The notes: a model not told the origin generated them from the letters alone. DNA of 64,000 bases from Pyramidobacter sp. C12-8 (GCF_002007215.1 NZ_MUHX01000005.1:1-64000); one strand, 5' to 3'; shown: positions 23,808 to 33,127, counted from the first letter of the stretch. Numbers and translations: made by a program.

Positions 23808-25415
23808 TTATTTGGCGGGACGGGTGACGGGGCCGTAGCCGATGAAGTCGTTCCACTCCTGCGGATAGGGCGTGGTCTTGAAGTTGACGTAGCCGAGGGC
23901 GTATTTACCCAGCAGCACGTCGCCGAGGGTCTGCCAGCGCTGGTTGAAATCGACGGCGTTGGCGTAGGCGAAGTCGGTGATCAGGGAGACGGCTTCGTCG
24001 CGCTTGCCGGCCTTGATCAGCTCGGCGGCCTTGTCCTGGACCATGGGCGTCAGCACGTAGAGCGGCTGAAGTTTCTCGTCGCGGGCGGCGTGGATGTCCT
24101 TGCGGGCGTCCTGATAGTGCAGGCCGGCGATCTCCTGGACGCGGGTGTTGACCCACCAGCCGGACTTGCTGTCGTAGGGGTGGAAGCGGTCGCCGATGTT
24201 GTAGAAATCGGGCAGCTTTCTCATGATGGGCCACAGCGGCGTGATGTAGGTGGTGTCGGAAGCGCCGTAGCCGAACCAGCTGATGCCGCGGATCTCTTCG
24301 GGCAGGTCGCCGCGGACCTGGGCGATGTGCACGTAGCAGGTGCGCATCATGTTGATGGAGCGCTCCCACGTCGAACCGGGCTTGGTCTTGCTGCTGTTGG
24401 CGAAGCGGATCGGATTGCCCCAGGGGCCGGCGGCGGGACCCTTGCTGAGGTCGTAGGGCGTGCCTCCGTACCAGTCGCCGGTGATCGTGAAGATGTCCTG
24501 AACGCTGACCTTCTTGTCGGGAACGATGGACATGGGCAGCTCCATGGCGTTGGGATCGAACGTCTTGCTGGGGGCGATCAGCGACAGCACGCGCCACTCG
24601 CGGCGCATGGCGTACAGCTCGGTGCTGGGGCAGTACACGTCGGCAGGGCTGAAGTTCTTGCGGTCGACCTTTTTGGCGTCGACGAAGCCGTTCTTGACGG
24701 CGAAGTCGACGATGTCGGGGCAGGCCATGACGTTTTCCTTGTCGTCCAGATTCAGATTGCGCAGACGGGCGCGGTTGGCGGCCACGAAGATGTGGTCGTC
24801 GGGCATGCGCCAGGCGGCCCAGATGCCGTTGCCGTAGACTTCGAAGATCCAAACCTCGTTGCCGTCGGTGATCGGCATGGTCTCGCTGAGATCGTAGAAG
24901 CCGTGCTTCTCGACCATCTCGCCCATGACCTTGACGGCCTCGCGGGCGGTGGAAGCGCGCTCGAGGGCGATGTCCTGAAGGCTCCAGGCGTCCAGAGAGC
25001 CGACGGCGTCCTTCTCCATGATCTGCTTGACTTTGAGCGCGCGTTCGTCGGTGTCGTCCACGCCGTTGGTGGCTTCGCTCATGGCGACGCCCTTCTCGTT
25101 CATGAAGGAATAGCGGGAAGAGAAATAACGGTAGGTGTGCTTGACCTGGGGCGTCTCGTCGAGCTTCTGCTGTTCGCCCGGGTAACCGTGCTGGTCCTTG
25201 ACGATCGCGCGCATGGATCCTTCGGGCCAGTCGGCCTCGGGCACGATGTACAGGCGCGAATTGGCCGTGCGCGAGTCGTCGTTGTGCGTGATCATGGCGC
25301 TGCCGTCGACGCTGGCCTTCTTGCCGACGGCGATGACGGTGCAGGCGAACGACGCCTGGGCGGTCAGCGACAGGGCGAGCAGTGCGCCGACGAGAACTTT
25401 GCGGTTCAGTTTCAT
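23808..25415 (-). CDS. Secreted C69-family dipeptidase
   Basis: 535-residue N-terminal-nucleophile peptidase of family C69 (formerly U34). A signal peptide (residues 1-24) ends directly at Cys25 in FACTVIAVGKKAS, which becomes the N-terminal nucleophile. The DGSAMITHNDD and EGVAMSEATNG-type (KGVAMSEATNG) motifs match. Family members cleave dipeptides of broad specificity. It is the last gene of an operon with a deacylase and a DctM-like permease, which points to use of peptides or N-acyl amino acids. Length is usual for the family. Confidence 0.9.
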   Translation of the reverse strand: MKLNRKVLVGALLALSLTAQASFACTVIAVGKKASVDGSAMITHNDDSRTANSRLYIVPEADWPEGSMRAIVKDQHGYPGEQQKLDETPQVKHTYRYFSSRYSFMNEKGVAMSEATNGVDDTDERALKVKQIMEKDAVGSLDAWSLQDIALERASTAREAVKVMGEMVEKHGFYDLSETMPITDGNEVWIFEVYGNGIWAAWRMPDDHIFVAANRARLRNLNLDDKENVMACPDIVDFAVKNGFVDAKKVDRKNFSPADVYCPSTELYAMRREWRVLSLIAPSKTFDPNAMELPMSIVPDKKVSVQDIFTITGDWYGGTPYDLSKGPAAGPWGNPIRFANSSKTKPGSTWERSINMMRTCYVHIAQVRGDLPEEIRGISWFGYGASDTTYITPLWPIMRKLPDFYNIGDRFHPYDSKSGWWVNTRVQEIAGLHYQDARKDIHAARDEKLQPLYVLTPMVQDKAAELIKAGKRDEAVSLITDFAYANAVDFNQRWQTLGDVLLGKYALGYVNFKTTPYPQEWNDFIGYGPVTRPAK

Positions 25416-25506
25416 AAATGAATCCCTCCTGAAAAATCATTTTCTCTCCGGCAGCCGGAGAGGGCGGTGCAAGGGCAGCCGAAAGCCGCCCGAAAAACCA
25501 GTCGCG

Positions 25507-26691
25507 TCAGTCGAGGAACACTTTCTTGGGATCGGCCGTGGCCGGATCGTGCAGGAACGCGCCCAGCCCCTTTTCCTTCAGGTCGGGATGGCGCGGGAAC
25601 TCCACCAGCAGCTCTTTTTCGGGCTCGTCGATCAGGAAGTCGTTCATCTGGTTGATCATCTCGAGCGCGCCCGAAAGGTGACGGCCGACGCGGTCCCACA
25701 TCGGGCAGCCGTCCTTGATGTCGTAGTCGCAGTAAAGCAGGCCGTGATCGGCCGCCGTCTGCAAAAATTCGTCCTTGCCGTCCATCATCAGCTTCTCGGT
25801 GATCTTGCCGGCGACGCGGTCGATGAACGGTTCCGGCGTCTCCATCAGCACCACGTAGGAGTCGCAGAAGTCGCCCGCGTCGCGGTGGCTCAGACCGCGC
25901 AGGCTCTTGGGCGAAGCTTCGCACTTCATCGGGAACTCGGAAGCCGTCAGCACCATCGAAGCCATCATGGCCATGTCCAGCGAACGGTCGTGGGCCACGT
26001 AGGTGGCGACCACGGGGTACATCAGCGACGCTTCGTGGGAATCGACGAACAGCGTGATGTTCTCCTTGCGGTTCACTTCCATGATCGCCCAGGTCAGCTG
26101 CTCGGTCAGGTTGCCGTCGGGGCGGCCGGGATAGGTGCGGTTGAGGTTGCGCGAGTCGGTGTAGTCGAGGTTCTGTCCCGAAGGATAGTGCACGTAGGTG
26201 AACGGGTCGGGCCACTGATCGACGGGCGCCGTGTTGCGGTCGCCGATGCGGTAGCGGCGCAGGCCGTGATCGGTCTCCACGTGGAAGAACTTGGGATAGG
26301 CGTTGCCCAGCATGCCCACGGTGGAGGCGCTGTAATTGGCATGCGGCGCGATCAGCACGCGGCCTTTTTTGACCTTGATGTTTTCCATCATCACGTAGGC
26401 CGACATCGACGTGGCCGGCTCGTAAGGGTGCGTGCCGCCGAGGTAGAACATGCTGCCGCCGGGCACGCCCGAGTCGAACACGTAGACGGGGGTGTCCACG
26501 CCCGTGCCCTTGATCGGCGGGAACCAGTCGGAGAGCATCTTCTTCTCCGTGAACGAATCGGAAACGACCACCTGTTCCTTGTAGTTGCGAAGCTCCAAAA
26601 ATTCTTTGCCGCCCAGCCAGGCCATGACGCCCGCGACGGCGAGGAACGCCAGCTTGCGCGCGACGGCGCCTTTTTCGTAGTTGAAAGCCAT
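25507..26691 (-). CDS. AstE/aspartoacylase-family metallo-deacylase, membrane-anchored
   Basis: 394-residue M14-like zinc hydrolase. One hydrophobic segment near the N-terminus (KLAFLAVAGVMAWLGG) should anchor or export it. Zinc ligands are His88 and Glu91 in GGTHPYEP; SRNLNRTYPG (180-189) holds the substrate-binding Arg, and DSHEASLMY (His219) supplies the third ligand. AstE removes succinate from succinylglutamate and AspA removes acetate from N-acetylaspartate; this one is a distant member, so the acyl group and amino acid are open. The catalytic Glu of the family is not pinned down here. Confidence 0.78.
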   Translation of the reverse strand: MAFNYEKGAVARKLAFLAVAGVMAWLGGKEFLELRNYKEQVVVSDSFTEKKMLSDWFPPIKGTGVDTPVYVFDSGVPGGSMFYLGGTHPYEPATSMSAYVMMENIKVKKGRVLIAPHANYSASTVGMLGNAYPKFFHVETDHGLRRYRIGDRNTAPVDQWPDPFTYVHYPSGQNLDYTDSRNLNRTYPGRPDGNLTEQLTWAIMEVNRKENITLFVDSHEASLMYPVVATYVAHDRSLDMAMMASMVLTASEFPMKCEASPKSLRGLSHRDAGDFCDSYVVLMETPEPFIDRVAGKITEKLMMDGKDEFLQTAADHGLLYCDYDIKDGCPMWDRVGRHLSGALEMINQMNDFLIDEPEKELLVEFPRHPDLKEKGLGAFLHDPATADPKKVFLD

Positions 26692-26704
26692 TGTGTCCGT
26701 CCTC

Positions 26705-26896
26705 CTACTTGATGCGCAGCGCGCGCAGGATGAAGGGGATCAGCGTGTACGCGTAGACGATGTCGTAAACGATCGAGCGGCGCGTTTTCCTGAAAAACAG
26801 CCCCCTCAGCAGGACGAGGCCGCAGATTCCGGCCATGCCGAAGTAGATGTAGTGGATGATCTCATTGGCGTTGCGCATGAATTCGTCCATGTTCAA
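26705..26896 (-). CDS. Small two-segment membrane protein of the DctM-like operon
   Basis: 63 residues, unrecognised. Residues 14-34 (IHYIYFGMAGICGLVLLRGLF) form one membrane segment and about 43-58 (VYDIVYAYTLIPFIL) a shorter one, with FFRKTRR between them, which predicts a cytoplasmic loop. It lies 9 bp after the DctM-like permease and 13 bp before the deacylase gene. Such placement suggests a subunit of the transporter, in the place where TRAP systems have the larger DctQ. No sequence motif confirms that. Confidence 0.65.
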   Translation of the reverse strand: MNMDEFMRNANEIIHYIYFGMAGICGLVLLRGLFFRKTRRSIVYDIVYAYTLIPFILRALRIK

Positions 26897-26905
26897 CCAT
26901 CCTCC

Positions 26906-28201
26906 CTAGTAAACGATGAGCCAGCTCAGCTTGTTGGCGTAGATCAGCATGAGCACGGCGACGACGGCCATGAAGATGCAGGGGACGAGAATGGCCCCAA
27001 GGAACGACATGTAGCTGCCCTTGTAGCCCGAAACGTCGACCGCGACGCGGCCGGAGATGCGCGAGGGCGGCAGGCAGTCGCCCAGCGGGTAGAGCAGGCT
27101 CAGCGCCGTGGCGATGATCGTCACGTTGACGCCGACCGAGTTGAACAAAAAGATCAACGGCGTGCCGAGGATGATGCCGCTGCTGTAACTGAGCGAGCCC
27201 TGCGCGAGGGGCAGCACGAACGGCGCGAAGACGTAGATCAGCACCACCGGCAGCGTCACGAACGTGATCGCGATCAGGCCGCGCACGCCCGTGGCGGTCA
27301 TGATGTTGACCAGCACGCCGACGCTGATGACCGTCGCCAGCAGCGGGAACACCTGCTCCGACGTGTTGGCGAGCACCTCGTACCAGCGCTTGAAGCCGCT
27401 CCTTTTGGGCGAGACCAGCACGGCCACCAGCGTGCTGATCAGGAAGATCAGCGGGATGCCCAGCGTCGGGATGCTGAAAGCCGCGTACTTGGAAAGCAGC
27501 AGCAGCACGATGAAGACAGCCAGCGGCGCGAGGATGCGGAACCAGTTCATGCCCGCCGGCGCTTCGGGCAGCTCGGCCAAAATCTGTTCCTTGGATTCGG
27601 GCTTGCCGCCGCGCAGCAGATAGAACACTGTGAAAACCGTGATGAGGACGATCGGCGCCAGCAGCGGCACGTCGAAACCGACGTAGGGCATGTTGGCCTG
27701 GGCGCACATCAGCATCACCCACAGGTTGATGGGCGGCGCCACGGCGGCCAGCATCGAAGTGACGTAGATGAAGGCGACGATCTTCCTGTCGCCGATGCCC
27801 ATGAAGCGCAGCACCGTCGCGACCATGCCGCCGACCACGAACATGGAGACGCTGCCCGCGCCGGTCAGCGCGCCGGGGATCAGCATGATCACCGCCAGCA
27901 GAAAGAAGAGCACCCATTTGGAGCCGTAGAAGCGCTCCACCATCTTGCGCACGAGCGCGTCCATGGCGCCCGTCTCGGAGTAGAAATTGATGAAGATCGA
28001 GGCGGTCAGGAACGTGAAGGCCACGTCGAAATACGTGAACGTTCCCTCCACGAAAAGGCGGACGGGGAACCCCAGACCGCCGGCCAGCGCTCCGGCGATG
28101 GCCGTGACGACCATGGAAAGCTCGGGCGATTTCAGCTTCCAGCTGGCCAGGGCGAAGACGATCACCATGACCGCCAGAACCATAGAAGTTTCGGCGTACA
28201 T
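26906..28201 (-). CDS. DctM-like (TRAP large subunit/ion transporter superfamily) permease
   Basis: 431 residues with about twelve hydrophobic segments in two halves. GALTGAGSVSMFVVGGMV and AAVAPPINLWVMLMC in the first half, and SLSYSSGIILGTPLIF in the second, resemble the re-entrant loops of DctM and related transporters. Length matches DctM (about 425). DctM works with DctQ and a periplasmic DctP; no DctP is present, but a DUF6305 exported protein precedes it and a small membrane protein follows it. Substrate unknown; enzymes of the operon suggest acylated amino acids or peptides. Confidence 0.8.
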   Translation of the reverse strand: MYAETSMVLAVMVIVFALASWKLKSPELSMVVTAIAGALAGGLGFPVRLFVEGTFTYFDVAFTFLTASIFINFYSETGAMDALVRKMVERFYGSKWVLFFLLAVIMLIPGALTGAGSVSMFVVGGMVATVLRFMGIGDRKIVAFIYVTSMLAAVAPPINLWVMLMCAQANMPYVGFDVPLLAPIVLITVFTVFYLLRGGKPESKEQILAELPEAPAGMNWFRILAPLAVFIVLLLLSKYAAFSIPTLGIPLIFLISTLVAVLVSPKRSGFKRWYEVLANTSEQVFPLLATVISVGVLVNIMTATGVRGLIAITFVTLPVVLIYVFAPFVLPLAQGSLSYSSGIILGTPLIFLFNSVGVNVTIIATALSLLYPLGDCLPPSRISGRVAVDVSGYKGSYMSFLGAILVPCIFMAVVAVLMLIYANKLSWLIVY

Positions 28202-28311
28202 TACGAACCTCCTGTCACAATAAAGAGCGCTCGATCGGCGACGCGGGGGGAAACGAAAACTTCTCTCTCACAGGCCGGGATCCAGCGCTCAGCTTCTGGT
28301 GCCGCGAAATT

Positions 28312-28905
28312 CTACTTGGCGTACATCGTCTTGACGAATTCGCCCAGATCCATAGCGCTGTCAAGATAGGTGATAGGGATGTTCTTTTCCTTGGCGAGGT
28401 TCGTGAACTTGCCGTCGGCGTCGCCTTCCTTGTTGACCACGATCTGGTCGGCCAGAGGGATGATGGCGTCGATGGAACGCTCGTCGGCGCTGCCGGGCTT
28501 GCCGCGGCGGGCCTTGCCTTCGATGTGGGCGGCGATGACCTGGATGCCCAGCTCCTTGGCCTTGGCCATCATCGCGTCCAGACGGACGATCTCCTGATCG
28601 ATGGTGATGCCGGAAGCGCCCAGCCCCTTGGCGGACGAGCCGATCACCACGACCATGGTCTTGTAGCCGCCGGCGACCAGGTCTTCGGGCTTGGGTTCGG
28701 CATTGTAGGTCATGTCTTCCACGGCCTTGGCGCGGCGGATCAGCAGACGGCCCATCTTGCCTCCGGGGCCCTGCCCGGCGTTGGTCACCAGCAGCGGCAG
28801 ATCGCCCTTGGGCGCTTCGGCGCCGGTTACGGCGGCGAACGAGCCCGCCGCGAGCGCAAGGCACAGCAGCATGATTACCAGCAGCGACAACGAAATCTTC
28901 TTCAT
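28312..28905 (-). CDS. DUF6305-like exported protein
   Basis: 197 residues. GAGGAGG precedes the ATG at 28905; a signal peptide (MKKISLSLLVIMLLCLALAA) follows. The body is a Rossmann-like alpha/beta protein: LLVTNAGQGPGGKMG, KTMVVVIGSSAKGLGASGITIDQE, GIQVIAAHIEGKARRGKPGSADERS, and DQIVVNKEGDADGKF. I recall this pattern as DUF6305; the assignment is from memory of motifs. Function is not known. It is the first gene of the operon and could bind or process the ligand of the DctM-like permease. Confidence 0.7.
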   Translation of the reverse strand: MKKISLSLLVIMLLCLALAAGSFAAVTGAEAPKGDLPLLVTNAGQGPGGKMGRLLIRRAKAVEDMTYNAEPKPEDLVAGGYKTMVVVIGSSAKGLGASGITIDQEIVRLDAMMAKAKELGIQVIAAHIEGKARRGKPGSADERSIDAIIPLADQIVVNKEGDADGKFTNLAKEKNIPITYLDSAMDLGEFVKTMYAK

Positions 28906-29001
28906 GAAAAAAGCCTCCTCACAAAAAATGGCGGTCAAACTTTTTCCCGACGCCGTTTCACCGGGAAATCGCCGCGGCATAGACCACGGTGTACCGAACT
29001 T

Positions 29002-29030
29002 TTATAAAGCGAAAATGCCTTTTCATCAAG
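29002..29030 (-). promoter_or_regulatory. Promoter of the DUF6305/DctM-like operon
   Basis: On the minus strand TTGATG (29030-29025) and TATAAA (29007-29002) are separated by 17 bp, 97 bp upstream of the first ATG. The rest of the 28906-29311 gap holds only this and the purC terminator; the stretch 29031-29230 shows no gene. Confidence 0.65.
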
Positions 29031-29230
29031 AAGAAAATCAATGTAATATTGTATACGTGCCGTTGTGCAGAGCGCCGCGCGGGCGGTGTTGGGGACTAAA
29101 TCGAACAAAACCGAACAAAATTTTTATTGCGTGAATCGGAATCTTTTGTAAATCAACGGAACACGGAATCCGGCGCGTTGCGTCGATCAAATCTCCCGGT
29201 TTTTGTTCACGTTCGAAACGGACGACAAAC

Positions 29231-29284
29231 TATAAAAAATATCCGGCCTCCTTCCACGGCGGAAGAAAACCGGATATTTTGCTG
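29231..29284 (-). terminator. Terminator of purC
   Basis: AAATATCCGG (29237-29246) pairs with CCGGATATTT (29270-29279); an inner stem CTTCC/GGAAG extends it. On the minus strand ATTTTTTATA follows. Confidence 0.85.
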
Positions 29285-29311
29285 TTGTTTGCGGATTTTC
29301 TTGCTAATGGT

Positions 29312-30181
29312 TTAAAGTTCCTTGCCGGTGAGGAGCTTATAGGCTTCTTTGTACTTGCCAATCGTCTTTTCGACGACGTCGGGGGGCAGCGTGCCGTCGT
29401 TGCCGGGATGGGCCTTGTACCAGTCGCGGGCGAACTGCTTGTCGAACGACGGCTGGCCGTGCCCCGGCTCGTAGCCTTCCAGCGGCCAGAAGCGGCTGCT
29501 GTCGGGCGTGAGCATTTCGTCGCCGAGCACGACGCGCCCGTTCTCGTCGACGCCGAACTCGAATTTGGTGTCGGCGATGATGAGGCCGCGCGACAGCGCG
29601 TAGGCGGCGCATTTTTCGTACAGCGCCAGCGTGCGGTCGCGGATCGTGCGCGCGTACTCTTCGCCGCGGCCGGGAAAAGCCTTTTCGAGCAGCGCCGCGC
29701 TCCGCGCGAAGTCGATGTTCTCGTCGTGATCGCCGATCTCGGCCTTGGTACTGGGCGTGAAGATCGGCTTGGGCAGCTTCTGGCACTCTTTCAGCCCCGC
29801 GGGCAGGCGGACGCCGCAGACGGCCCCGTCCTTTTGGTAACTGGCCCAGCCGCTGCCGGTGATGTAACCGCGCACGATGCACTCCACGGGGATCATCTTC
29901 AGTTTTTTGCACAGCATGGCGCGGCCCTGGAAGCGGGGCGCGCGGAAGAACTCCGGCATCGCCGCGTTGTCGGTGCCGATCATGTGGTTGGGGACGATGT
30001 CCCGCGTGAAGTCGAACCAGAACCGGCTCATCTGCGTGAGCACGGCGCCCTTGCCGCGCACCTCGTTCCTGAGGATGATGTCGAAGACGCTGATGCGGTC
30101 GGTGGCGATCATGACGAGATTTTCGCCGAGGTCGTAGATCTCGCGGACTTTCCCTTCTTTTACGGGCACGAACTGCTGCAT
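29312..30181 (-). CDS. purC: SAICAR synthetase
   Basis: 289-residue purine enzyme that condenses CAIR with aspartate using ATP. Motifs are KVREIYDLGENLVMIATDRISVFD (nucleotide loop and DR.SAFD equivalent), PVECIVRGYITGSGW, and IIADTKFEFG. Start at 30181 is preferred because AGGAG lies 11 nt upstream and overlaps the GTG at 30193. Length is like the eukaryote/Bacteroides-type of about 290-300 rather than the 240-residue type. It stands alone, without other pur genes. Confidence 0.94.
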   Translation of the reverse strand: MQQFVPVKEGKVREIYDLGENLVMIATDRISVFDIILRNEVRGKGAVLTQMSRFWFDFTRDIVPNHMIGTDNAAMPEFFRAPRFQGRAMLCKKLKMIPVECIVRGYITGSGWASYQKDGAVCGVRLPAGLKECQKLPKPIFTPSTKAEIGDHDENIDFARSAALLEKAFPGRGEEYARTIRDRTLALYEKCAAYALSRGLIIADTKFEFGVDENGRVVLGDEMLTPDSSRFWPLEGYEPGHGQPSFDKQFARDWYKAHPGNDGTLPPDVVEKTIGKYKEAYKLLTGKEL

Positions 30182-30233
30182 CGTTTGTATCACTCCTGAT
30201 TTTTAAGGATGAAAAATCTTAATTTCAGCATTC

Positions 30234-30261
30234 AGTATAAAGCAATTTCCGCAGGACACAA
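30234..30261 (-). promoter_or_regulatory. Promoter of purC
   Basis: On the minus strand TTGTGT (30261-30256) and TATACT (30239-30234) with a 16-bp spacer. Confidence 0.55.
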
Positions 30262-30325
30262 GAGATAAATAAGAAATGCGAATGAAAATTTTATGCATCC
30301 GCGCCGCGCCGGAACGCCGGGCGCG

Positions 30326-30354
30326 TTGCTCTTTGGCCGCGCAGATTCTATAAT
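30326..30354 (+). promoter_or_regulatory. Promoter of hydF
   Basis: TTGCTC (30326-30331) and a consensus TATAAT (30349-30354) with a 17-bp spacer, 79 bp before the hydF ATG. Confidence 0.65.
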
Positions 30355-30433
30355 GGAACCGATTCCACCGGCGGTGCGCGACGGCGCGCCGCCGCGGCTG
30401 AAAAGATCCTTTCAGCGGAAGGGAGCGAGTCCA

Positions 30434-31645
30434 ATGAGTCTGAACGAAACGCCGCGCTCGGAGCGGCTGCACATCGGCATTTTCGGGCGGCGCAACAGCG
30501 GCAAGTCGTCGCTGATCAACGCGCTGACCGGGCAGGCGGCGGCCATCGTCAGCGACGTGCCGGGCACCACCGCCGACCCGGTCTACAAGGCCATGGAGAT
30601 CCGCGGCGTCGGCCCAGCGGTGCTGATCGACACGGCCGGATTCGACGACGAAGGCGGGCTCGGCGCGCTGCGCGTGGGCAAAACGCGCGAGGCCTCCGAC
30701 CGCACCGACGTGGCGCTGATGGTCTTTGCCGGCGCTGCATGTCCCGAAGATCTGGAATGGATCGGTCTGCTGAAAGCGAAAGGTGTCCCCGTGATCGCCG
30801 TCCTGAACAAGATCGACCGCATGAGCGACGGCGAGCGGGAAGCGGCGCTACGAAGTCTTAAAGCCGCGACCGGATTCGACGCCGTGCCCGTCAGCGCCGC
30901 GAACGGCGAAGGCGTGGCGGCGCTGCGCGAGGCGCTGCTGACGGCGCTGCCCGAGCGGGAAGACCTGAGCATCACCGGCTCGCTGTGCCGTGCCGGCGAC
31001 ACGGTGGTGCTGGTGATGCCTCAGGACATCCAGGCGCCGAAAGGGCGTCTGATCCTGCCGCAGGTGCAGACAATCCGCGAGCTGCTCGACAAGAAATGCC
31101 GCGCCCTCTGCGCGACATCCGACGGTTTTGCCTCGGCGCTGGCGTCGCTGAAGGAGCCACCGGCGCTGGTGATCGTCGATTCGCAGACGTTCGCCGAAAT
31201 TTACCCGCAGGTCCCGCCAGGCGTGAAGCTGACGTCGTTCTCGATCCTGTTTGCCGGCTACAAGGGCGACATCGCCGCCTTCGCCGCCGGGGCGCGGGCG
31301 CTGGAAAAACTGACCGGACGGTCGCGCGTGCTGATCGCCGAAGCCTGCACGCACGCGCCTTTGGAAGAGGACATTGGCCGCGTCAAGATCCCGCGCCTGC
31401 TGCGCAAACGTTTCGGCGCGGGGCTGACGATCGATTTCGCGCGCGGCGTCGATTTTCCCGCCGATCTGGGCGGCTACGACCTCGTCGTCCATTGCGGCGC
31501 CTGCATGTTCAACCGCCGCTTCGTGCTGGCCCGCATCGCCGAAGCGCGCCGGCAGGGCGTGCCCATCACCAACTACGGCATCGCGCTGGCGTGGCTGACG
31601 GGCATCCTCGACAAGGTCAGCCTCGGCGTGGAGGTCCGCCCATGA
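30434..31645 (+). CDS. hydF: [FeFe]-hydrogenase H-cluster maturation GTPase HydF
   Basis: 403-residue scaffold GTPase on which the 2Fe subcluster of the [FeFe]-hydrogenase is assembled before transfer to the enzyme. GTPase domain: Walker A GRRNSGKSS (18-26), the PGTTADPV switch, DTAGFDD, and NKID. The C-terminal cluster-binding domain has Cys305 x His307 (EACTHAP) and His353-Cys354-x-x-Cys357 (HCGACMF), the HydF [4Fe-4S] signature. Partners HydE and HydG are not in the window. Its stop overlaps the start of an ABC permease gene as ATGA, an unusual partnership. Confidence 0.95.
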   Translation: MSLNETPRSERLHIGIFGRRNSGKSSLINALTGQAAAIVSDVPGTTADPVYKAMEIRGVGPAVLIDTAGFDDEGGLGALRVGKTREASDRTDVALMVFAGAACPEDLEWIGLLKAKGVPVIAVLNKIDRMSDGEREAALRSLKAATGFDAVPVSAANGEGVAALREALLTALPEREDLSITGSLCRAGDTVVLVMPQDIQAPKGRLILPQVQTIRELLDKKCRALCATSDGFASALASLKEPPALVIVDSQTFAEIYPQVPPGVKLTSFSILFAGYKGDIAAFAAGARALEKLTGRSRVLIAEACTHAPLEEDIGRVKIPRLLRKRFGAGLTIDFARGVDFPADLGGYDLVVHCGACMFNRRFVLARIAEARRQGVPITNYGIALAWLTGILDKVSLGVEVRP

Positions 31646-32403
31646 CCCGACGAATTTTCGCCAAGCGCTGCATCCTGCCGGCGCTGCTGTTCGCGCTCTG
31701 GTGGTGGGGGAGCTCACGCCAGTGGTGGAGTCCGTACGTGCTGCCGTCGCCCGCGCAGGTGTGGCGGGCCTTCTGGTCGATGACATGCAGCGGCGCGTTG
31801 CTCGGCGATCTGTGGGCCAGCGTGCGTCGCGTCGCTGTCGGCTTTTCCATCTCCTTCGCTCTGGCATTCGCGTTGGGGTTGGCGTCGATCTGGACGCGCC
31901 GCGCCGAGTACTACGGGCACCTCGTCGAATTCTTGCGCCACGTGCCGCCGCTCAGCCTGATCCCGCTGCTGATCCTCTGGTTCGGCATCGGCGAAAAGTC
32001 CAAGACCGTGCTGATCGTGCTGGCGACGTTTTTCCCCATCTACATGAGCGTCCACAAGGGCTTCGTCACCGCCAACAGGAAGCTGATGGAGGTGGGGCGC
32101 ACGATGGGATTCTCCAAATGGCGGCTGTTCTCGCGCATCATGTTTCCCTGCGCCGTGCCCGACATCCTCGTGGGCATGCGCATCGGCATCGGCTACAGCT
32201 GGCGCGCCATCATCAGCGCGGAGATGATCGCTGCCGCCAGCGGGCTTGGCTACATGATCCTCGACGCCCAGCAGATGTCGCGTTCCGACAAAGTCGTGGC
32301 CGGCGTCTTCGTGATCGGCCTCGTCGGTTATCTGACCGACGCGGCGCTGGCGGCGCTGATCGCCCGCGTCGCGCCCGGAGCGGGAGGCGACGGCGTTGGC
32401 TAA
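31642..32403 (+). CDS. SsuC/TauC-like ABC transporter permease
   Basis: 253 residues with about six membrane segments. The EAA-type loop, EVGRTMGFSKWRLFSRIMFPCAVPDILVGMRIGIG, matches nitrate/sulfonate/taurine/thiamine-precursor permeases. It is coupled by ATGA to hydF upstream and overlaps the ATPase gene by 8 bp. Permeases of this class import small sulfonates, nitrate or pyrimidine precursors; the substrate is not fixed by sequence. Confidence 0.88.
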   Translation: MTRRIFAKRCILPALLFALWWWGSSRQWWSPYVLPSPAQVWRAFWSMTCSGALLGDLWASVRRVAVGFSISFALAFALGLASIWTRRAEYYGHLVEFLRHVPPLSLIPLLILWFGIGEKSKTVLIVLATFFPIYMSVHKGFVTANRKLMEVGRTMGFSKWRLFSRIMFPCAVPDILVGMRIGIGYSWRAIISAEMIAAASGLGYMILDAQQMSRSDKVVAGVFVIGLVGYLTDAALAALIARVAPGAGGDGVG

Positions 32404-33127
32404 GTATGAGATCGTCGGTCTGCGCAAAAGCTTCGCCTTCGGCGGCGAAAAGCTGACCGTGCTGCGCGGCCTGAACCTGACGCTGGAAGACGGGGACTTC
32501 GTGGTCGTGGCTGGCCGCAGCGGCTGCGGCAAGACCACGCTGCTGCGCGTCCTCGCCGGGCTGGAGTCCTACGAGGGCGAGGTGCGCGCTCCGGAGCGCG
32601 CCCGCGTCGGCATGGTCTTTCAGGAGCCGCGCCTGATGCCGTGGCTGAACGTGTACGACAACGTCGCTTTCGGCGTCGAAAAACCGGAGAAAGCCCGCAT
32701 CATGGAGCTGATCCACGCCGTGCACCTCGACGGCTTCGAAAACGTCAGGCCGGCGCAGCTTTCCGGCGGCATGCAGCACCGCGCCGCTCTGGCCCGCGCG
32801 CTGGCGCTCGACCCCGGCGTGCTGCTCATGGACGAACCGTTCGCGGCGCTCGATTACTTTACGCGCATGGCCATGCAGGAACTGCTCATCGAGCTGTACC
32901 AACGCACCGGCGTCACCGTGGTGTTCGTCACTCACAGCATCGACGAGGCGCTGCTGCTCGGGCGCCGGGTCGTCGTCCTCGACCGCGGCGTCATCGACGC
33001 CCGCTACGACCTCGGCTCGCTGCCCTATCCGCGCGATCTTTCGCTGCCCGAGGTGGGCAGGCTGCGCCGGGAAATACTCGCGCGCATCATGAATCAGGAT
33101 CCTCAGAAGAAAGAAGGAAAACGATGA
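32396..33127 (+). CDS. SsuB/TauB-like ABC transporter ATPase
   Basis: 243 residues. Walker A GRSGCGKTT, Q-loop FQEPRLMPWLNV, signature LSGGMQHR, Walker B VLLMDEPFAALD, switch VTHSIDEA. The FQEPRLMPW block is characteristic of SsuB/TauB/NrtD-type ATPases. The start is TTG at 32396, 8 nt after GGGAGG, overlapping the permease end. Its stop overlaps the next gene as ATGA. Confidence 0.9.
   Translation: MAKYEIVGLRKSFAFGGEKLTVLRGLNLTLEDGDFVVVAGRSGCGKTTLLRVLAGLESYEGEVRAPERARVGMVFQEPRLMPWLNVYDNVAFGVEKPEKARIMELIHAVHLDGFENVRPAQLSGGMQHRAALARALALDPGVLLMDEPFAALDYFTRMAMQELLIELYQRTGVTVVFVTHSIDEALLLGRRVVVLDRGVIDARYDLGSLPYPRDLSLPEVGRLRREILARIMNQDPQKKEGKR

Noticed and set aside
23805-25421. A 538-codon plus-strand frame opposite the C69 dipeptidase
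   Set aside because: The minus-strand gene has a signal peptide, catalytic Cys and family motifs; the opposite frame has none.
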